64,000 nucleotides of DNA from Aquirufa lenticrescens (GTDB taxonomy: Bacteria; Bacteroidota; Bacteroidia; Cytophagales; Spirosomataceae), in the NCBI RefSeq assembly GCF_019916085.1, contig NZ_CP049834.1, positions 1,286,501 through 1,350,500 on the forward strand. Direction: 5' to 3'. Below, in pieces: positions 8,579 through 16,393 of the stretch (within the stretch, counting starts at the first letter, position 1; the number at the start of each line of letters is the position of its first letter). The position numbers and the translations under genes were made by a program. A model generated the notes under the pieces. It was given only the letters and a program-made list of their open reading frames with translations, was not told where the DNA came from and searched no databases.

Positions 8579-9530
8579 ATTACTTTCTTTCAATCTGACA
8601 AACCCCACCTTACTGTTTTTCATTCTGGGGGTTTTCGCAAAATATGTCAAGAGTGATTTAGAAGTTCCGGCGGCATCAAAAAACTTCATTTCACTGTATC
8701 TGCTATTCTCCATCGGATTTAATGGCGGTAGCGAATTAGCAGTGACCGGAATTACGAATGAAGTAATTGTTAGTCTCTTGTTTGGCATGTTATTAGCGTT
8801 GATTATACCCATTTATTCCTACTTCATTTTACGCATTAAATTAAATTCTTCTGACGCAGGTGCTATTGCAGCATCCTATGGCTCTGTCAGCGCAGTTACC
8901 TTTGTTTCTGCGGTGGCTTTTTTAGAAATGAATCAGCTAAAAGTAGGAGGAGAAATGGTGGCCGTCATGGCGTCTATGGAGTTCCCTGCCATTATTATGG
9001 GAGTTATTTTAATGAATCTATTTCCGGACAAAAAAGAGAATGCCCCTGTCCAATGGAAGGAGGCTATGAAACACTCCTTGACGAATGGAAGTGTGCTCAT
9101 GATTTTTGGAAGTTTACTCATTGGATTCGTCTCTGATTCGTCTCAATCCATCGGAATTAAGCATTTTACTTCAGATATATTCAAAGGTTTTTTAGCCATC
9201 TTTTTGTTAGATATGGGGATGGTGGCTGCTAGCAGGTTTAAGGCGTTTAAAAAACAGGGGTCTTTTTTATTGCTTTTTGCCTTGCTAGTGCCCCTTTTTA
9301 ATGGGGTATCTGTCGCCTTTATTTCACAATTCATCACTATTGATGTGGGGAATAGACTGATATTCTCGATTTTGGCAGCCAGCGCTTCCTACATTGCAGT
9401 ACCTGCAGCGATGCGTTTAGTGGCCCCGAAAGCGGATCCGGGAATCTATATTCCAATGGCATTAGGCGTTACATTCCCCTTAAACATTACGATTGGATTG
9501 CCTCTGTATATGCAAATTATCCATGGCTAG
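8565..9530 (+). CDS. SbtA-type sodium-dependent bicarbonate transporter family permease
   Basis: 321 residues, about ten membrane helices, matching the Sbt_1 (formerly DUF897) family. The N-terminal half carries the LLFSIGFNGGSELA segment typical of SbtA, and the second repeat holds LLDMGMVAASR and a helix-breaking ASYIAVPAAMR. SbtA proteins import HCO3- with Na+ across the inner membrane. In a heterotroph the imported carbon would feed carboxylases (anaplerotic reactions, fatty-acid and pyrimidine synthesis). It lies in an overlapping run with the 2-TM protein upstream and the DUF6671 protein downstream, and is divergent from a LysR gene. Confidence 0.88.
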   Translation: MINFELLSFNLTNPTLLFFILGVFAKYVKSDLEVPAASKNFISLYLLFSIGFNGGSELAVTGITNEVIVSLLFGMLLALIIPIYSYFILRIKLNSSDAGAIAASYGSVSAVTFVSAVAFLEMNQLKVGGEMVAVMASMEFPAIIMGVILMNLFPDKKENAPVQWKEAMKHSLTNGSVLMIFGSLLIGFVSDSSQSIGIKHFTSDIFKGFLAIFLLDMGMVAASRFKAFKKQGSFLLLFALLVPLFNGVSVAFISQFITIDVGNRLIFSILAASASYIAVPAAMRLVAPKADPGIYIPMALGVTFPLNITIGLPLYMQIIHG

Positions 9531-10365
9531 TGAACACTATTTCTACGGGCGAAAAGTCGTCATTGCGACAAAACACCAAAAGGAACAGGTGATTGGACCG
9601 GCATTACATGAGGCGTATGGGATGGAATATGTCGTTTCAGAAAAAGTAGATACGGATCGATGGGGCACATTCACAGGAGAAGTGGAGCGTGTATTAACAC
9701 CAGTCGAGGCAGCTAGGCAAAAATGCATTTTAGCTTTAGCGGAATGTGATGCAGATTTTGCCATTGGTTCAGAAGGATCTTTTGGCCCACATCCTACGCT
9801 GTATTTTCTGCCTGCGGATGAAGAAATTCTGCTACTGTTGGACCGAAAAAGGGGGTTGGAGATTGTGGTAAAGCACACCAGCCTGCTAACAAATTATGCC
9901 TCATTTGAGCAAGGTTCAGAGCAGGATTTAGCCGATTTTTTACAACAAATTAAATTTCCTAGTCATGGTTTACATGTGAAAAGTCCAGAGGCTTACGTGG
10001 CGAAAGGAATTAGATCTGAAGATCGATTAAACCAAGCGATTCAGGAGGCTGTTAATCGCTTTGGAACCTATACCTTGGAGACCGATATGCGTGCGATGAA
10101 TAATCCGACTCGGATGTCTGTTATACAGGAGCTGGCGGGAAAATTAGTGGAGAAGATGAAGAGCTGTTGTCCTACCTGCCAAAGACCTGGATTTAGCCCC
10201 ACCGATGTTATTCGTGGCCTGGTTTGTTCTTGTTGCTCCTTACCTACGAAATCACTTAAATCGCTTATTTATAGTTGTGAAGGATGCCACTATACAACTT
10301 GTGTTGATTTCCCTGATTCGAAAACGATGGAGGACCCTATGTTTTGTGATTTTTGTAACCCCTAA
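9523..10365 (+). CDS. DUF6671 protein with four C-terminal CxxC zinc knuckles
   Basis: 280 residues from the ATG at 9523, which overlaps the sbtA stop by 8 bases. The N-terminal part (1-200) is soluble alpha/beta with GRKVVIATKHQKE near the start and FAIGSEGSFGPHP in the middle, the hallmark segments of DUF6671 as I recall it. The C-terminus has four CxxC pairs (CPTC, CSCC, CEGC, CDFC), which would fold as tandem zinc ribbons. Biochemical role unknown. Tight coupling to the bicarbonate transporter suggests a shared pathway, but it may just be operon packing with tsaC downstream. Confidence 0.8.
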   Translation: MASEHYFYGRKVVIATKHQKEQVIGPALHEAYGMEYVVSEKVDTDRWGTFTGEVERVLTPVEAARQKCILALAECDADFAIGSEGSFGPHPTLYFLPADEEILLLLDRKRGLEIVVKHTSLLTNYASFEQGSEQDLADFLQQIKFPSHGLHVKSPEAYVAKGIRSEDRLNQAIQEAVNRFGTYTLETDMRAMNNPTRMSVIQELAGKLVEKMKSCCPTCQRPGFSPTDVIRGLVCSCCSLPTKSLKSLIYSCEGCHYTTCVDFPDSKTMEDPMFCDFCNP

Positions 10366-10372
10366 GTATACT

Positions 10373-11323
10373 ATGATTACGTCTGATATTTCGCTTGTTA
10401 AAGACCACTTAGAAAAAGGTGAAGTGGTGGGGATTCCTACGGAAACCGTCTATGGTTTAGCGGCTAACATTTACGATGAACATGCGATTGCGAAGATTTT
10501 TAGTACCAAAGGAAGGCCAAATACGAACCCTTTGATTGTACACGTAAAATCGATGGAACAAGCGCACACTTTGGTGTCGCATTTTCCTCCAAAAGCCTCC
10601 CTTTTAGCGGAGCGTTTTTGGCCTGGTTCCCTCACCTTAATCCTGCCTAAAAGTGAGTTGATTTCTGATGCTATAACTGCTCAGCAATCGACAGTTGCCA
10701 TAAGAATGCCTAACCACCATACAACTTTAGCCTTGTTGGAAACCCTAGACTTCCCTTTAGCGGCTCCCAGCGCAAATCCCTATAACAGAATTAGCCCTAC
10801 CTGCGCTGCACATGTGGAGAATTATTTCCCTCAAATTCCCATCTTAGAAGGCGGTAATTGCGAAGCAGGTGTAGAGTCGACCATTCTCTCTTTTGATGGA
10901 GATGAGGTCGTTTTACTGCGGCATGGCGCTATTTCAATGGAGCAAATTGAGGAGGTAGTCGGACGTATTTTGGACAGAACATCTTCCGAATCCGTGCACC
11001 TTGCACCCGGCAGAAGCAAGAAGCATTATTCGCCTTTGTGTGAATTAATTATTAGCTATGAACCGCTGTTTATGCTGAGTGCCGTTCAGCAGAAGAAAGT
11101 GGCTATTTTATGGTTTAAAGAAGTGAAAATTGATAGTCCCAAAGTCACCATCAACCACATTCTCTCTCCTAGTGGAAGTTTTAAAGAAGCGGCCGCTAAC
11201 ATGTATGACGCTTTGCATCAATTAGAAAAATCAGGGGTAGAATTAATTATTGTAGAGCGTCTGCCTAATTATAATTTGGGTCGTACCATTAATGACCGAT
11301 TTGAAAGAGCCGCCGCGAAATGA
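10373..11323 (+). CDS. L-threonylcarbamoyladenylate synthase (Sua5/TsaC family)
   Basis: 316 residues from the ATG at 10373, 7 bases after the previous stop; a much longer frame upstream overlaps DUF6671 and is rejected. It makes threonylcarbamoyl-AMP from threonine, bicarbonate and ATP for the t6A modification of tRNA. YrdC-domain motifs are present: IPTETVYGLA (21-30), KGRPNTNPL (46-54) with the substrate-binding Lys/Arg/Asn, PGSLTLIL, and APSANPYNRISPT. The extra C-terminal Sua5 domain (about 205-316) is present, so it is the long form. The reaction uses bicarbonate, which is notable next to a bicarbonate transporter. It overlaps pyrC by 4 bases. Confidence 0.95.
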   Translation: MITSDISLVKDHLEKGEVVGIPTETVYGLAANIYDEHAIAKIFSTKGRPNTNPLIVHVKSMEQAHTLVSHFPPKASLLAERFWPGSLTLILPKSELISDAITAQQSTVAIRMPNHHTTLALLETLDFPLAAPSANPYNRISPTCAAHVENYFPQIPILEGGNCEAGVESTILSFDGDEVVLLRHGAISMEQIEEVVGRILDRTSSESVHLAPGRSKKHYSPLCELIISYEPLFMLSAVQQKKVAILWFKEVKIDSPKVTINHILSPSGSFKEAAANMYDALHQLEKSGVELIIVERLPNYNLGRTINDRFERAAAK

Positions 11324-12663
11324 AAAAACAATTACTAGTTAATGCTAAAATCGTCAATGAAGGCACCTCCTTTTTTTCGGATGTGTTGATTCATCACGGC
11401 CGAATTGAAAAAATTGCCACCCATATTTCTGATCCTAATGCGAACGTTTTCGACATCAATGGGAATTATTTGATCCCAGGAATGATCGATGATCAGGTGC
11501 ATTTTAGAGATCCGGGATTAACGTATAAAGGTAATTTAACGACAGAATCTAGAGCGGCAGTGGCAGGCGGCGTGACCTCCTTTATGGATATGCCTAACAC
11601 TGTTCCTAATACGCTTACCCGTGATTTACTAGAGCAAAAATACCAAGCCGCGGCGCAGCAATCGCTCGCTAATTATTCCTTTTTCATGGGGGTAACCGCC
11701 GGGAATTTAGAGGAGGCTTTACGGGTAGATAATGAGAGCGTTTGTGGTATTACGGATGATGGGTTGTACTTTAATGAGCAGCAAATTCTAGCAAATAACC
11801 CGGAATATTTGGAAAAATTATTCTCGCGGGTAGAAACCTTGGTTGCCTTACATAGCGAGGACGAATCCATTATTGATCAAAATTACGAGCGGTATTTTAC
11901 CGAAACGAAAGGCCAAATTCCCTTTGCTTTGCATGCTAAAATTCGAAGTACAGAGGCCTGCGTGACGGCCACCAAACGGGTTTTGGACATACAATCAAAA
12001 TACCAAAATAGACTCCATTTTTTCCACATTTCCACTGGCGAAGAAGCGATGCTTTTCCCCGCCTCTACCGATTATAGAAACAAACGAGTAACAGCAGAAG
12101 CCTGTATTCATCACCTGTGGTTTACGGAAAAAGACTATGAAAAAAGAGGAGGCGATATTAAATGGAATCCCGCTATCAAGACAGAATTTGATCGTGTTAC
12201 GTTAATCCAAGCGCTTAAAGAAGGGCGCATCGATATCATCGCCTCAGACCACGCTCCTCACAGTAGGGAAGAAAAACAAGGGACCTACGAACAAGTAAAA
12301 TCAGGCGCACCTATCGTACAGCATACCTTGCCACTTTTGTTTGAATTAGCTTCTCGCGGGGAAATTTCCGTCGAACAAATTGTCGAAAAAACGAGTCATC
12401 GGGTGGCGGATATCTATCGCTTAAAAGAGAGAGGCTACTTGCGCGAAGGCTACTATGCGGATGTCGTGGAATTAAGGCTAAATGCTCCGTGGGAAATTAC
12501 TTCATCATCCCTTTTGTATAAGTGTGGTTGGGCGCCGGTAGTGGGGGAGCGACTTTCTGCTAAAGTCAAGCGTACGTTTGTGAATGGGAATCTCGTTTTT
12601 CAGGAGGATGTGTTTATGTCGGATGCCAAAGGTTCTCGATTATTCTTCGAAAAGAGTAGGTAA
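11320..12663 (+). CDS. pyrC: Dihydroorotase, class I type
   Basis: 447 residues; converts carbamoyl aspartate to dihydroorotate in pyrimidine synthesis. The amidohydrolase barrel is complete: metal motif MIDDQVHFRDPG (56-66), MPNTVPNT, HSEDES, HFFHIST and ASDHAPHS with catalytic Asp310. The first metal His of the usual HxH pair is Gln59, followed by His61. From memory, DDQVHF is typical of Bacteroidota dihydroorotases, so this is a lineage variant rather than damage. The start overlaps the tsaC stop (ATGA), indicating coupled translation. Confidence 0.95.
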   Translation: MKKQLLVNAKIVNEGTSFFSDVLIHHGRIEKIATHISDPNANVFDINGNYLIPGMIDDQVHFRDPGLTYKGNLTTESRAAVAGGVTSFMDMPNTVPNTLTRDLLEQKYQAAAQQSLANYSFFMGVTAGNLEEALRVDNESVCGITDDGLYFNEQQILANNPEYLEKLFSRVETLVALHSEDESIIDQNYERYFTETKGQIPFALHAKIRSTEACVTATKRVLDIQSKYQNRLHFFHISTGEEAMLFPASTDYRNKRVTAEACIHHLWFTEKDYEKRGGDIKWNPAIKTEFDRVTLIQALKEGRIDIIASDHAPHSREEKQGTYEQVKSGAPIVQHTLPLLFELASRGEISVEQIVEKTSHRVADIYRLKERGYLREGYYADVVELRLNAPWEITSSSLLYKCGWAPVVGERLSAKVKRTFVNGNLVFQEDVFMSDAKGSRLFFEKSR

Positions 12664-12729
12664 GCTCTTCAGCTTTCCGTTTAAATAATAATTCGTTTTG
12701 CATGAGTTGAAATGTCGTACTTGCAGACT

Positions 12730-13386
12730 ATGACAACATCACGCAAAACTTCTTTGACCGCCGGTATTCTCTACCTAGTGACCTTTATTTCCATACCAAC
12801 TTTATCGCTGTACCATGAAATTCACCTGCCTAATTTTGTTATCAGCTCAGCTCCATCGACTGATGTAGTGCTCGGAGGGATGTTAGAATTGGTGATGGCT
12901 TTGGCCTGCATAGGTACTGCGCTGGCGTTTTATCCAGTCTTGAAGAAGCAAAACGAAATGCTTGCGTTGGGTTTTGTGGCTGCTCGGATTTTAGAAGCTA
13001 CTTTGATTTTTGCAGGTGTGGCGAGTTTATTTACGGTCTTAAATTTGCGCTCTCTAGGTGCAGAAGCACAGGTGGTTTCCCGAGGATTAGTGATGCTCTA
13101 TGATCGTTTGTTTTTGATTAGCCAAAGTTTCATCCCCGCCGTCAATGGGTTATTGTTAGGATCACTTTTGTATCAAACACGTTTAGTACCTCGCATTTTA
13201 CCCATTATAGGGATCATCGGCGCCTTTACTTTAGTAGCCGGTGATGTAGCCGTTTTGTATGGAGTGTATGATCAGCGCGCGCCCATTGCGGGATTATCCG
13301 CGGTTCCGATTGCCCTTTGGGAATTTTCATTGGGGATTTATTTGACGTTTAAAGGATTTAAAGAAAATGCCGTAATTTTAGGCTAA
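12730..13386 (+). CDS. DUF4386 multi-pass membrane protein
   Basis: 218 residues with about six membrane segments. It begins TTSRKTSLTAGILYLVTF, the usual DUF4386 opening, which is why I start it at 12730 and not at the in-frame ATG at 12712. A TACTTGC sequence between the two ATGs could be part of a -7 element. Function unknown; the family is common in soil and freshwater bacteria. The stop overlaps the phzF-like ATG by one base (TAATG), so both are co-translated. Confidence 0.82.
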   Translation: MTTSRKTSLTAGILYLVTFISIPTLSLYHEIHLPNFVISSAPSTDVVLGGMLELVMALACIGTALAFYPVLKKQNEMLALGFVAARILEATLIFAGVASLFTVLNLRSLGAEAQVVSRGLVMLYDRLFLISQSFIPAVNGLLLGSLLYQTRLVPRILPIIGIIGAFTLVAGDVAVLYGVYDQRAPIAGLSAVPIALWEFSLGIYLTFKGFKENAVILG

Positions 13387-14171
13387 TGAAAATCCCTATT
13401 TACCAAGTCGACGCCTTTACGAACGAACGATTTAAAGGCAATCCTGCTGCCGTTTGCCCCTTGGATACATGGCTTCCAGATGCCGTGATGCAAAATATTG
13501 CAGCGGAGAATAATTTAGCAGAAACCGCCTTTATAGTTCCCGCTGGGAATGCATACGAAATCCGCTGGTTTACACCCACCGTTGAAGTGGATTTATGTGG
13601 TCACGCGACCTTAGCGAGCGCGTATGTTTTGTTCAATGAATTGGGTTTTGCTGGGGAACAAATCAACTTCATTTCTCATCGAAGCGGTCCTTTATCTGTG
13701 ACAAAGATCGGCGCTATTTTAGCTTTGAATTTTCCGGTGGATACCTTATCGGAATTACCCTTAAGTCCAGCGTTTGCGATTGGATTGTCTCAGGCGCCTG
13801 TCAAAGTTTTCAAAGGCAAAACGGACTACTTATTTGTCTACAATTCGGAAGCAGAAATCTTGGCTTTGCAACCCGATTTCGAAGCATTAAAAACACATCC
13901 TGTTCGCGGGATTATCGTAACGGCCCCTGGCGAAACGACGGATTTTGTATCTCGCTTTTTTGGCCCAGCTTGTGGAGTAAATGAAGACCCGGTGACGGGT
14001 TCAGCGCACACGACTTTGACACCATATTGGTCTTCAGTTTTAGGTAAATCGGAATTAACGGCTCGTCAATTATCTTTACGGACAGGGGACTTAACCTGCA
14101 AATTAGTGGGCGATCGCGTGGAAATTGCGGGCGAAGCTGTGTTATATTTGCGGGGCGAGATTAATGTATAA
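13386..14171 (+). CDS. PhzF-family isomerase/epimerase
   Basis: 261 residues with the two-lobed DAP-epimerase-like fold of PhzF proteins. Visible motifs are FKGNPAAVC (17-25), NNLAETAF with Glu46 as the expected catalytic acid/base, CGHATLAS in the first lobe and NEDPVTGSAH in the second. PhzF isomerises a phenazine precursor in pseudomonads, but no other phenazine gene is present, so this is a generic relative of unknown substrate. Co-translated with the DUF4386 protein. Confidence 0.93.
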   Translation: MKIPIYQVDAFTNERFKGNPAAVCPLDTWLPDAVMQNIAAENNLAETAFIVPAGNAYEIRWFTPTVEVDLCGHATLASAYVLFNELGFAGEQINFISHRSGPLSVTKIGAILALNFPVDTLSELPLSPAFAIGLSQAPVKVFKGKTDYLFVYNSEAEILALQPDFEALKTHPVRGIIVTAPGETTDFVSRFFGPACGVNEDPVTGSAHTTLTPYWSSVLGKSELTARQLSLRTGDLTCKLVGDRVEIAGEAVLYLRGEINV

Positions 14172-14173
14172 AG

Positions 14174-14335
14174 ATGAAAAACAGTAAACCAGCAAAGTCA
14201 GTCGGAATGCTATCGAAACAACAAAAGCCTGTTTCAGATGTGCACCACAAAGCAGGTCTTATTCCTAAAAGTCCATTCAAAAGTAATTTGGTAAAAACAG
14301 TTAATAAACGAGTAAACAACCCTTTTAAATTATAA
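14174..14335 (+). CDS. 53-aa basic protein
   Basis: ATG at 14174, 2 bases after the phzF-like stop, running 53 codons to TAA at 14333-14335. That stop overlaps an ATG in front of the DinB gene (TAATG). The product is very basic (about a dozen Lys/Arg, few acids) with no membrane segment. The C-terminal half, PKSPFKSNLVKT followed by RVNNPFKL, looks structured and specific rather than random. Position, coupling and composition support a real gene; function unknown. Confidence 0.6.
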   Translation: MKNSKPAKSVGMLSKQQKPVSDVHHKAGLIPKSPFKSNLVKTVNKRVNNPFKL

Positions 14336-14340
14336 TGATC

Positions 14341-14856
14341 ATGAAAAAATTATTCACTTTTTTTGCCATCTTAGCCATGGCCACTAGCTTAACAGCTCAA
14401 ACTCCGAAAGCGAATTTGGTTAAAGATTGGGAGCGCGCACGTGCTTACACGAAAGAGTATTTAGATGCGATGCCTGAATCAGGTTTTGCTCTAAAACCTA
14501 CGAAAGAAATGCGTTCTTTTGCAGGCCAAATGCTTCACTTAAGTGATGCGATTTATGGTATCGTAGGAATGGCTACTGATGTGGCGCCTACTGCCAAAGA
14601 TTTAGAGAAATCGAATGACGTAGCGAAAGCAAGCGTAACGGAGAAAGTGTTAGCAGCCTATGATTTTGCCATCAATGCCATTAAAAATGCACCGGATGCA
14701 AAATTAGGCGAGTCAATTAAATTATTTGGCCGTTTTGATGTAACGCGTGGACAAGCAATCGATAAAGCGTTTGAACACCAAACACACCACCGTGGTCAAG
14801 CAACTGTATACATTCGCTTAGCGGGTGCGACTCCTCCAGCAGAGAAGTTGTTCTAG
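14341..14856 (+). CDS. Exported DinB-family protein
   Basis: 171 residues from the MKK start at 14341; an ATG at 14335 adds only MI. A signal peptide (ends LTAQ at about residue 19) is followed by a four-helix DinB/YfiT bundle. The putative metal His residues are in MLHLSDA and in the late HQTHHRGQATVY motif. Cytoplasmic DinB proteins include bacillithiol-dependent transferases; this exported version has no assigned activity. A terminator follows immediately. Confidence 0.88.
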   Translation: MKKLFTFFAILAMATSLTAQTPKANLVKDWERARAYTKEYLDAMPESGFALKPTKEMRSFAGQMLHLSDAIYGIVGMATDVAPTAKDLEKSNDVAKASVTEKVLAAYDFAINAIKNAPDAKLGESIKLFGRFDVTRGQAIDKAFEHQTHHRGQATVYIRLAGATPPAEKLF

Positions 14857-14876
14857 TCTGAAACATTCTTTCTAGA

Positions 14877-14911
14877 AAAGGGTTTGTCTTTTATAGGCAA
14901 GCCCTTTTTTT
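14877..14911 (+). terminator. Terminator after the DinB gene
   Basis: AGGGTTTGTCT pairs with AGGCAAGCCCT (two G-U pairs) and runs into seven T. It separates the DinB transcript from the photolyase island, whose first ATG is the next base. Confidence 0.75.
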
Positions 14912-15049
14912 ATGCAAGGCGTTAAAAAACAACATTTACCCTCCAAAATCTGCCCCGTTTGCAATCGCCCTTTCGCCTGGCGCAAGAAGTGGGAGAAGAA
15001 TTGGGATCAACTCATCTATTGTGGTGAAAAGTGCAGACGTAGCAAATAA
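14912..15049 (+). CDS. DUF2256 zinc-finger protein
   Basis: 45 residues. Four cysteines, CPVC (14-17) and CGEKC (37-41), frame a basic, Trp-rich loop containing FAWRKKWEKNWD, matching DUF2256 in size and pattern. DUF2256 genes are repeatedly found beside photolyase/cryptochrome genes and beside TIGR03643, as here. Function unknown; a zinc-binding or nucleic-acid-binding helper is plausible. It overlaps the next gene in another frame by about 29 bases. Confidence 0.88.
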   Translation: MQGVKKQHLPSKICPVCNRPFAWRKKWEKNWDQLIYCGEKCRRSK

Positions 15050-15317
15050 GTTTTCGGACGAAGATATCGACCGCATCATCCAAATGGCTTGGGAAGATCG
15101 AACGCCTTTTGAGGCGATCGAATTTCAGTTTGGCCTGAAGGAAAAAGAGGTCATCGAATTCATGCGTTTGAATAGCAAGGAGTCGAGTTTCCGCATGTGG
15201 CGCAAGCGAATGACTGGTCGCGGCACAAAACATCTGCAAAAACGCGTGGCCGTAGATCCCCGTTTCAAATGCACCCTGCAACGCAGCATCAGCCTGAATA
15301 AAATCAGTAAGCGCTAA
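15021..15317 (+). CDS. TIGR03643 family protein (photolyase-associated)
   Basis: 98 residues from a GTG start at 15021 (a second GTG at 15024 is equally possible; no suitable ATG exists before the conserved core). The core SDEDIDRIIQMAWEDRTPFE, then FQFGLKEKEVIEFMR and SFRMWRKRMTGR, is diagnostic of TIGR03643, a small HTH-like family. The basic C-terminal half suggests nucleic-acid binding. Its stop overlaps the next ATG (TAATG), so DUF2256, this gene and the FAD-domain gene form one operon. Confidence 0.9.
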   Translation: MVKSADVANKFSDEDIDRIIQMAWEDRTPFEAIEFQFGLKEKEVIEFMRLNSKESSFRMWRKRMTGRGTKHLQKRVAVDPRFKCTLQRSISLNKISKR

Positions 15318-16393
15318 TGAAGTTTTCGACAAAATACGAAGAAATACTAGCACAAATCGATCAATTTGACGTAGAGAAATACGCTCGTTCGCGCAACTTC
15401 ATCACCGGAGGTGTGTCCTATCTTTCCCCCTATTTATCCCGTGGATTTATCACGGTTCCCCAAGTGGTGAAGCGACTAAAAGACCGCGGAATTGGTTTAG
15501 CACAAGGCGAAAAATTCATCCAAGAATTAGCCTGGCGCGAATTTTATACGCGCACTTGGTTTCAAAAGGGCGATGCTATTTTCGACGATATTCGCCATCC
15601 ACAGGAGGGAATTGAACGCTTTGGAATTCCTCGTGCAGTGCTAGAATCTACAACAGGAATTCAAGCATTAGATGGGGCATTAAAGAACTTCCCAGAAACT
15701 GGATATTTACACAATCACCTACGCATGTACCTCGCCGCCACGATTTGTAATGTGGCGAAATACCATTGGCTGGAACCTGCTCAATGGATGTATTACCATT
15801 TGTTGGACGGCGATTTAGCGAGTAATGCGCTGAGTTGGCAATGGTGCGCCGGAACGTTTAGTAATAAGTTGTATTATGCGAACCAGGAGAATATCAATCG
15901 CTATACAAGCAGCCAGCAAAGAGGGACTTTTTTAGATTTCGAATACGAGGATTTGCCCTTGCAATCGGTTCCCGATCATTTACAACGATCGGTTGAGGCG
16001 GAACTTGTTTTCACTCCGCCTAAGACGCAGCCGCTAGTCATTCAGTCCGAAGTGCCTACTTTCATCTATACCCATTATACGCTTGATCCCACATTCCACG
16101 AGGGGGAAGTCGGTAACCGTATTTTGGTTTTAGAACCGAGCCATTTTGCAAAGCACCCGATGGCCCCTAAGACGATTGAATTCATCCTATCACTGGCTGA
16201 AAACATACCGGGAATTCAAGTCTATTATGGAGAATATGCGGACCTTAATTTGAAAGGCATTTTCCGCGATCACCCGATCAATGCTCATTTTCAAGGTGTT
16301 CGGGAAGTGCATCCAAGTTTAGCGCCCGGCTTGCAAGGGGAGTTTAATAGCTTCTTTTCTTTTTGGAATAAATTAAGCAGACAACTGAGCTAA
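15317..16393 (+). CDS. Photolyase homologue with FAD domain first and an alpha/beta domain at the C-terminus
   Basis: 358 residues. Residues 1-215 match the helical FAD-binding domain of photolyases and cryptochromes: SYLSPYLSRGFIT (34-46), ELAWREFYTRTW, GYLHNHLRMYLAA and the cofactor motif LLDGDLASNALSWQW. Unlike class I enzymes there is no N-terminal antenna domain. Residues 245-358 instead look like an alpha/beta domain, with RILVLEPSHFAKHPMAPKT recalling the strand-loop-helix of a photolyase antenna domain. I infer an inverted domain order. Similar FAD-first proteins exist in Bacteroidota; activity (repair, photoreception or neither) is undetermined. The last 21 bases overlap the convergent photolyase gene. 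Confidence 0.85.
   Translation: MKFSTKYEEILAQIDQFDVEKYARSRNFITGGVSYLSPYLSRGFITVPQVVKRLKDRGIGLAQGEKFIQELAWREFYTRTWFQKGDAIFDDIRHPQEGIERFGIPRAVLESTTGIQALDGALKNFPETGYLHNHLRMYLAATICNVAKYHWLEPAQWMYYHLLDGDLASNALSWQWCAGTFSNKLYYANQENINRYTSSQQRGTFLDFEYEDLPLQSVPDHLQRSVEAELVFTPPKTQPLVIQSEVPTFIYTHYTLDPTFHEGEVGNRILVLEPSHFAKHPMAPKTIEFILSLAENIPGIQVYYGEYADLNLKGIFRDHPINAHFQGVREVHPSLAPGLQGEFNSFFSFWNKLSRQLS

Noticed and set aside
10205-10372. Longer N-terminus for TsaC
   Set aside because: It would overlap DUF6671 by about 160 bases and add residues unlike the family; the ATG at 10373 fits exactly.
13386-14171. Phenazine biosynthesis locus based on the PhzF homologue
   Set aside because: No other phenazine genes lie nearby; PhzF relatives are widespread with other roles.
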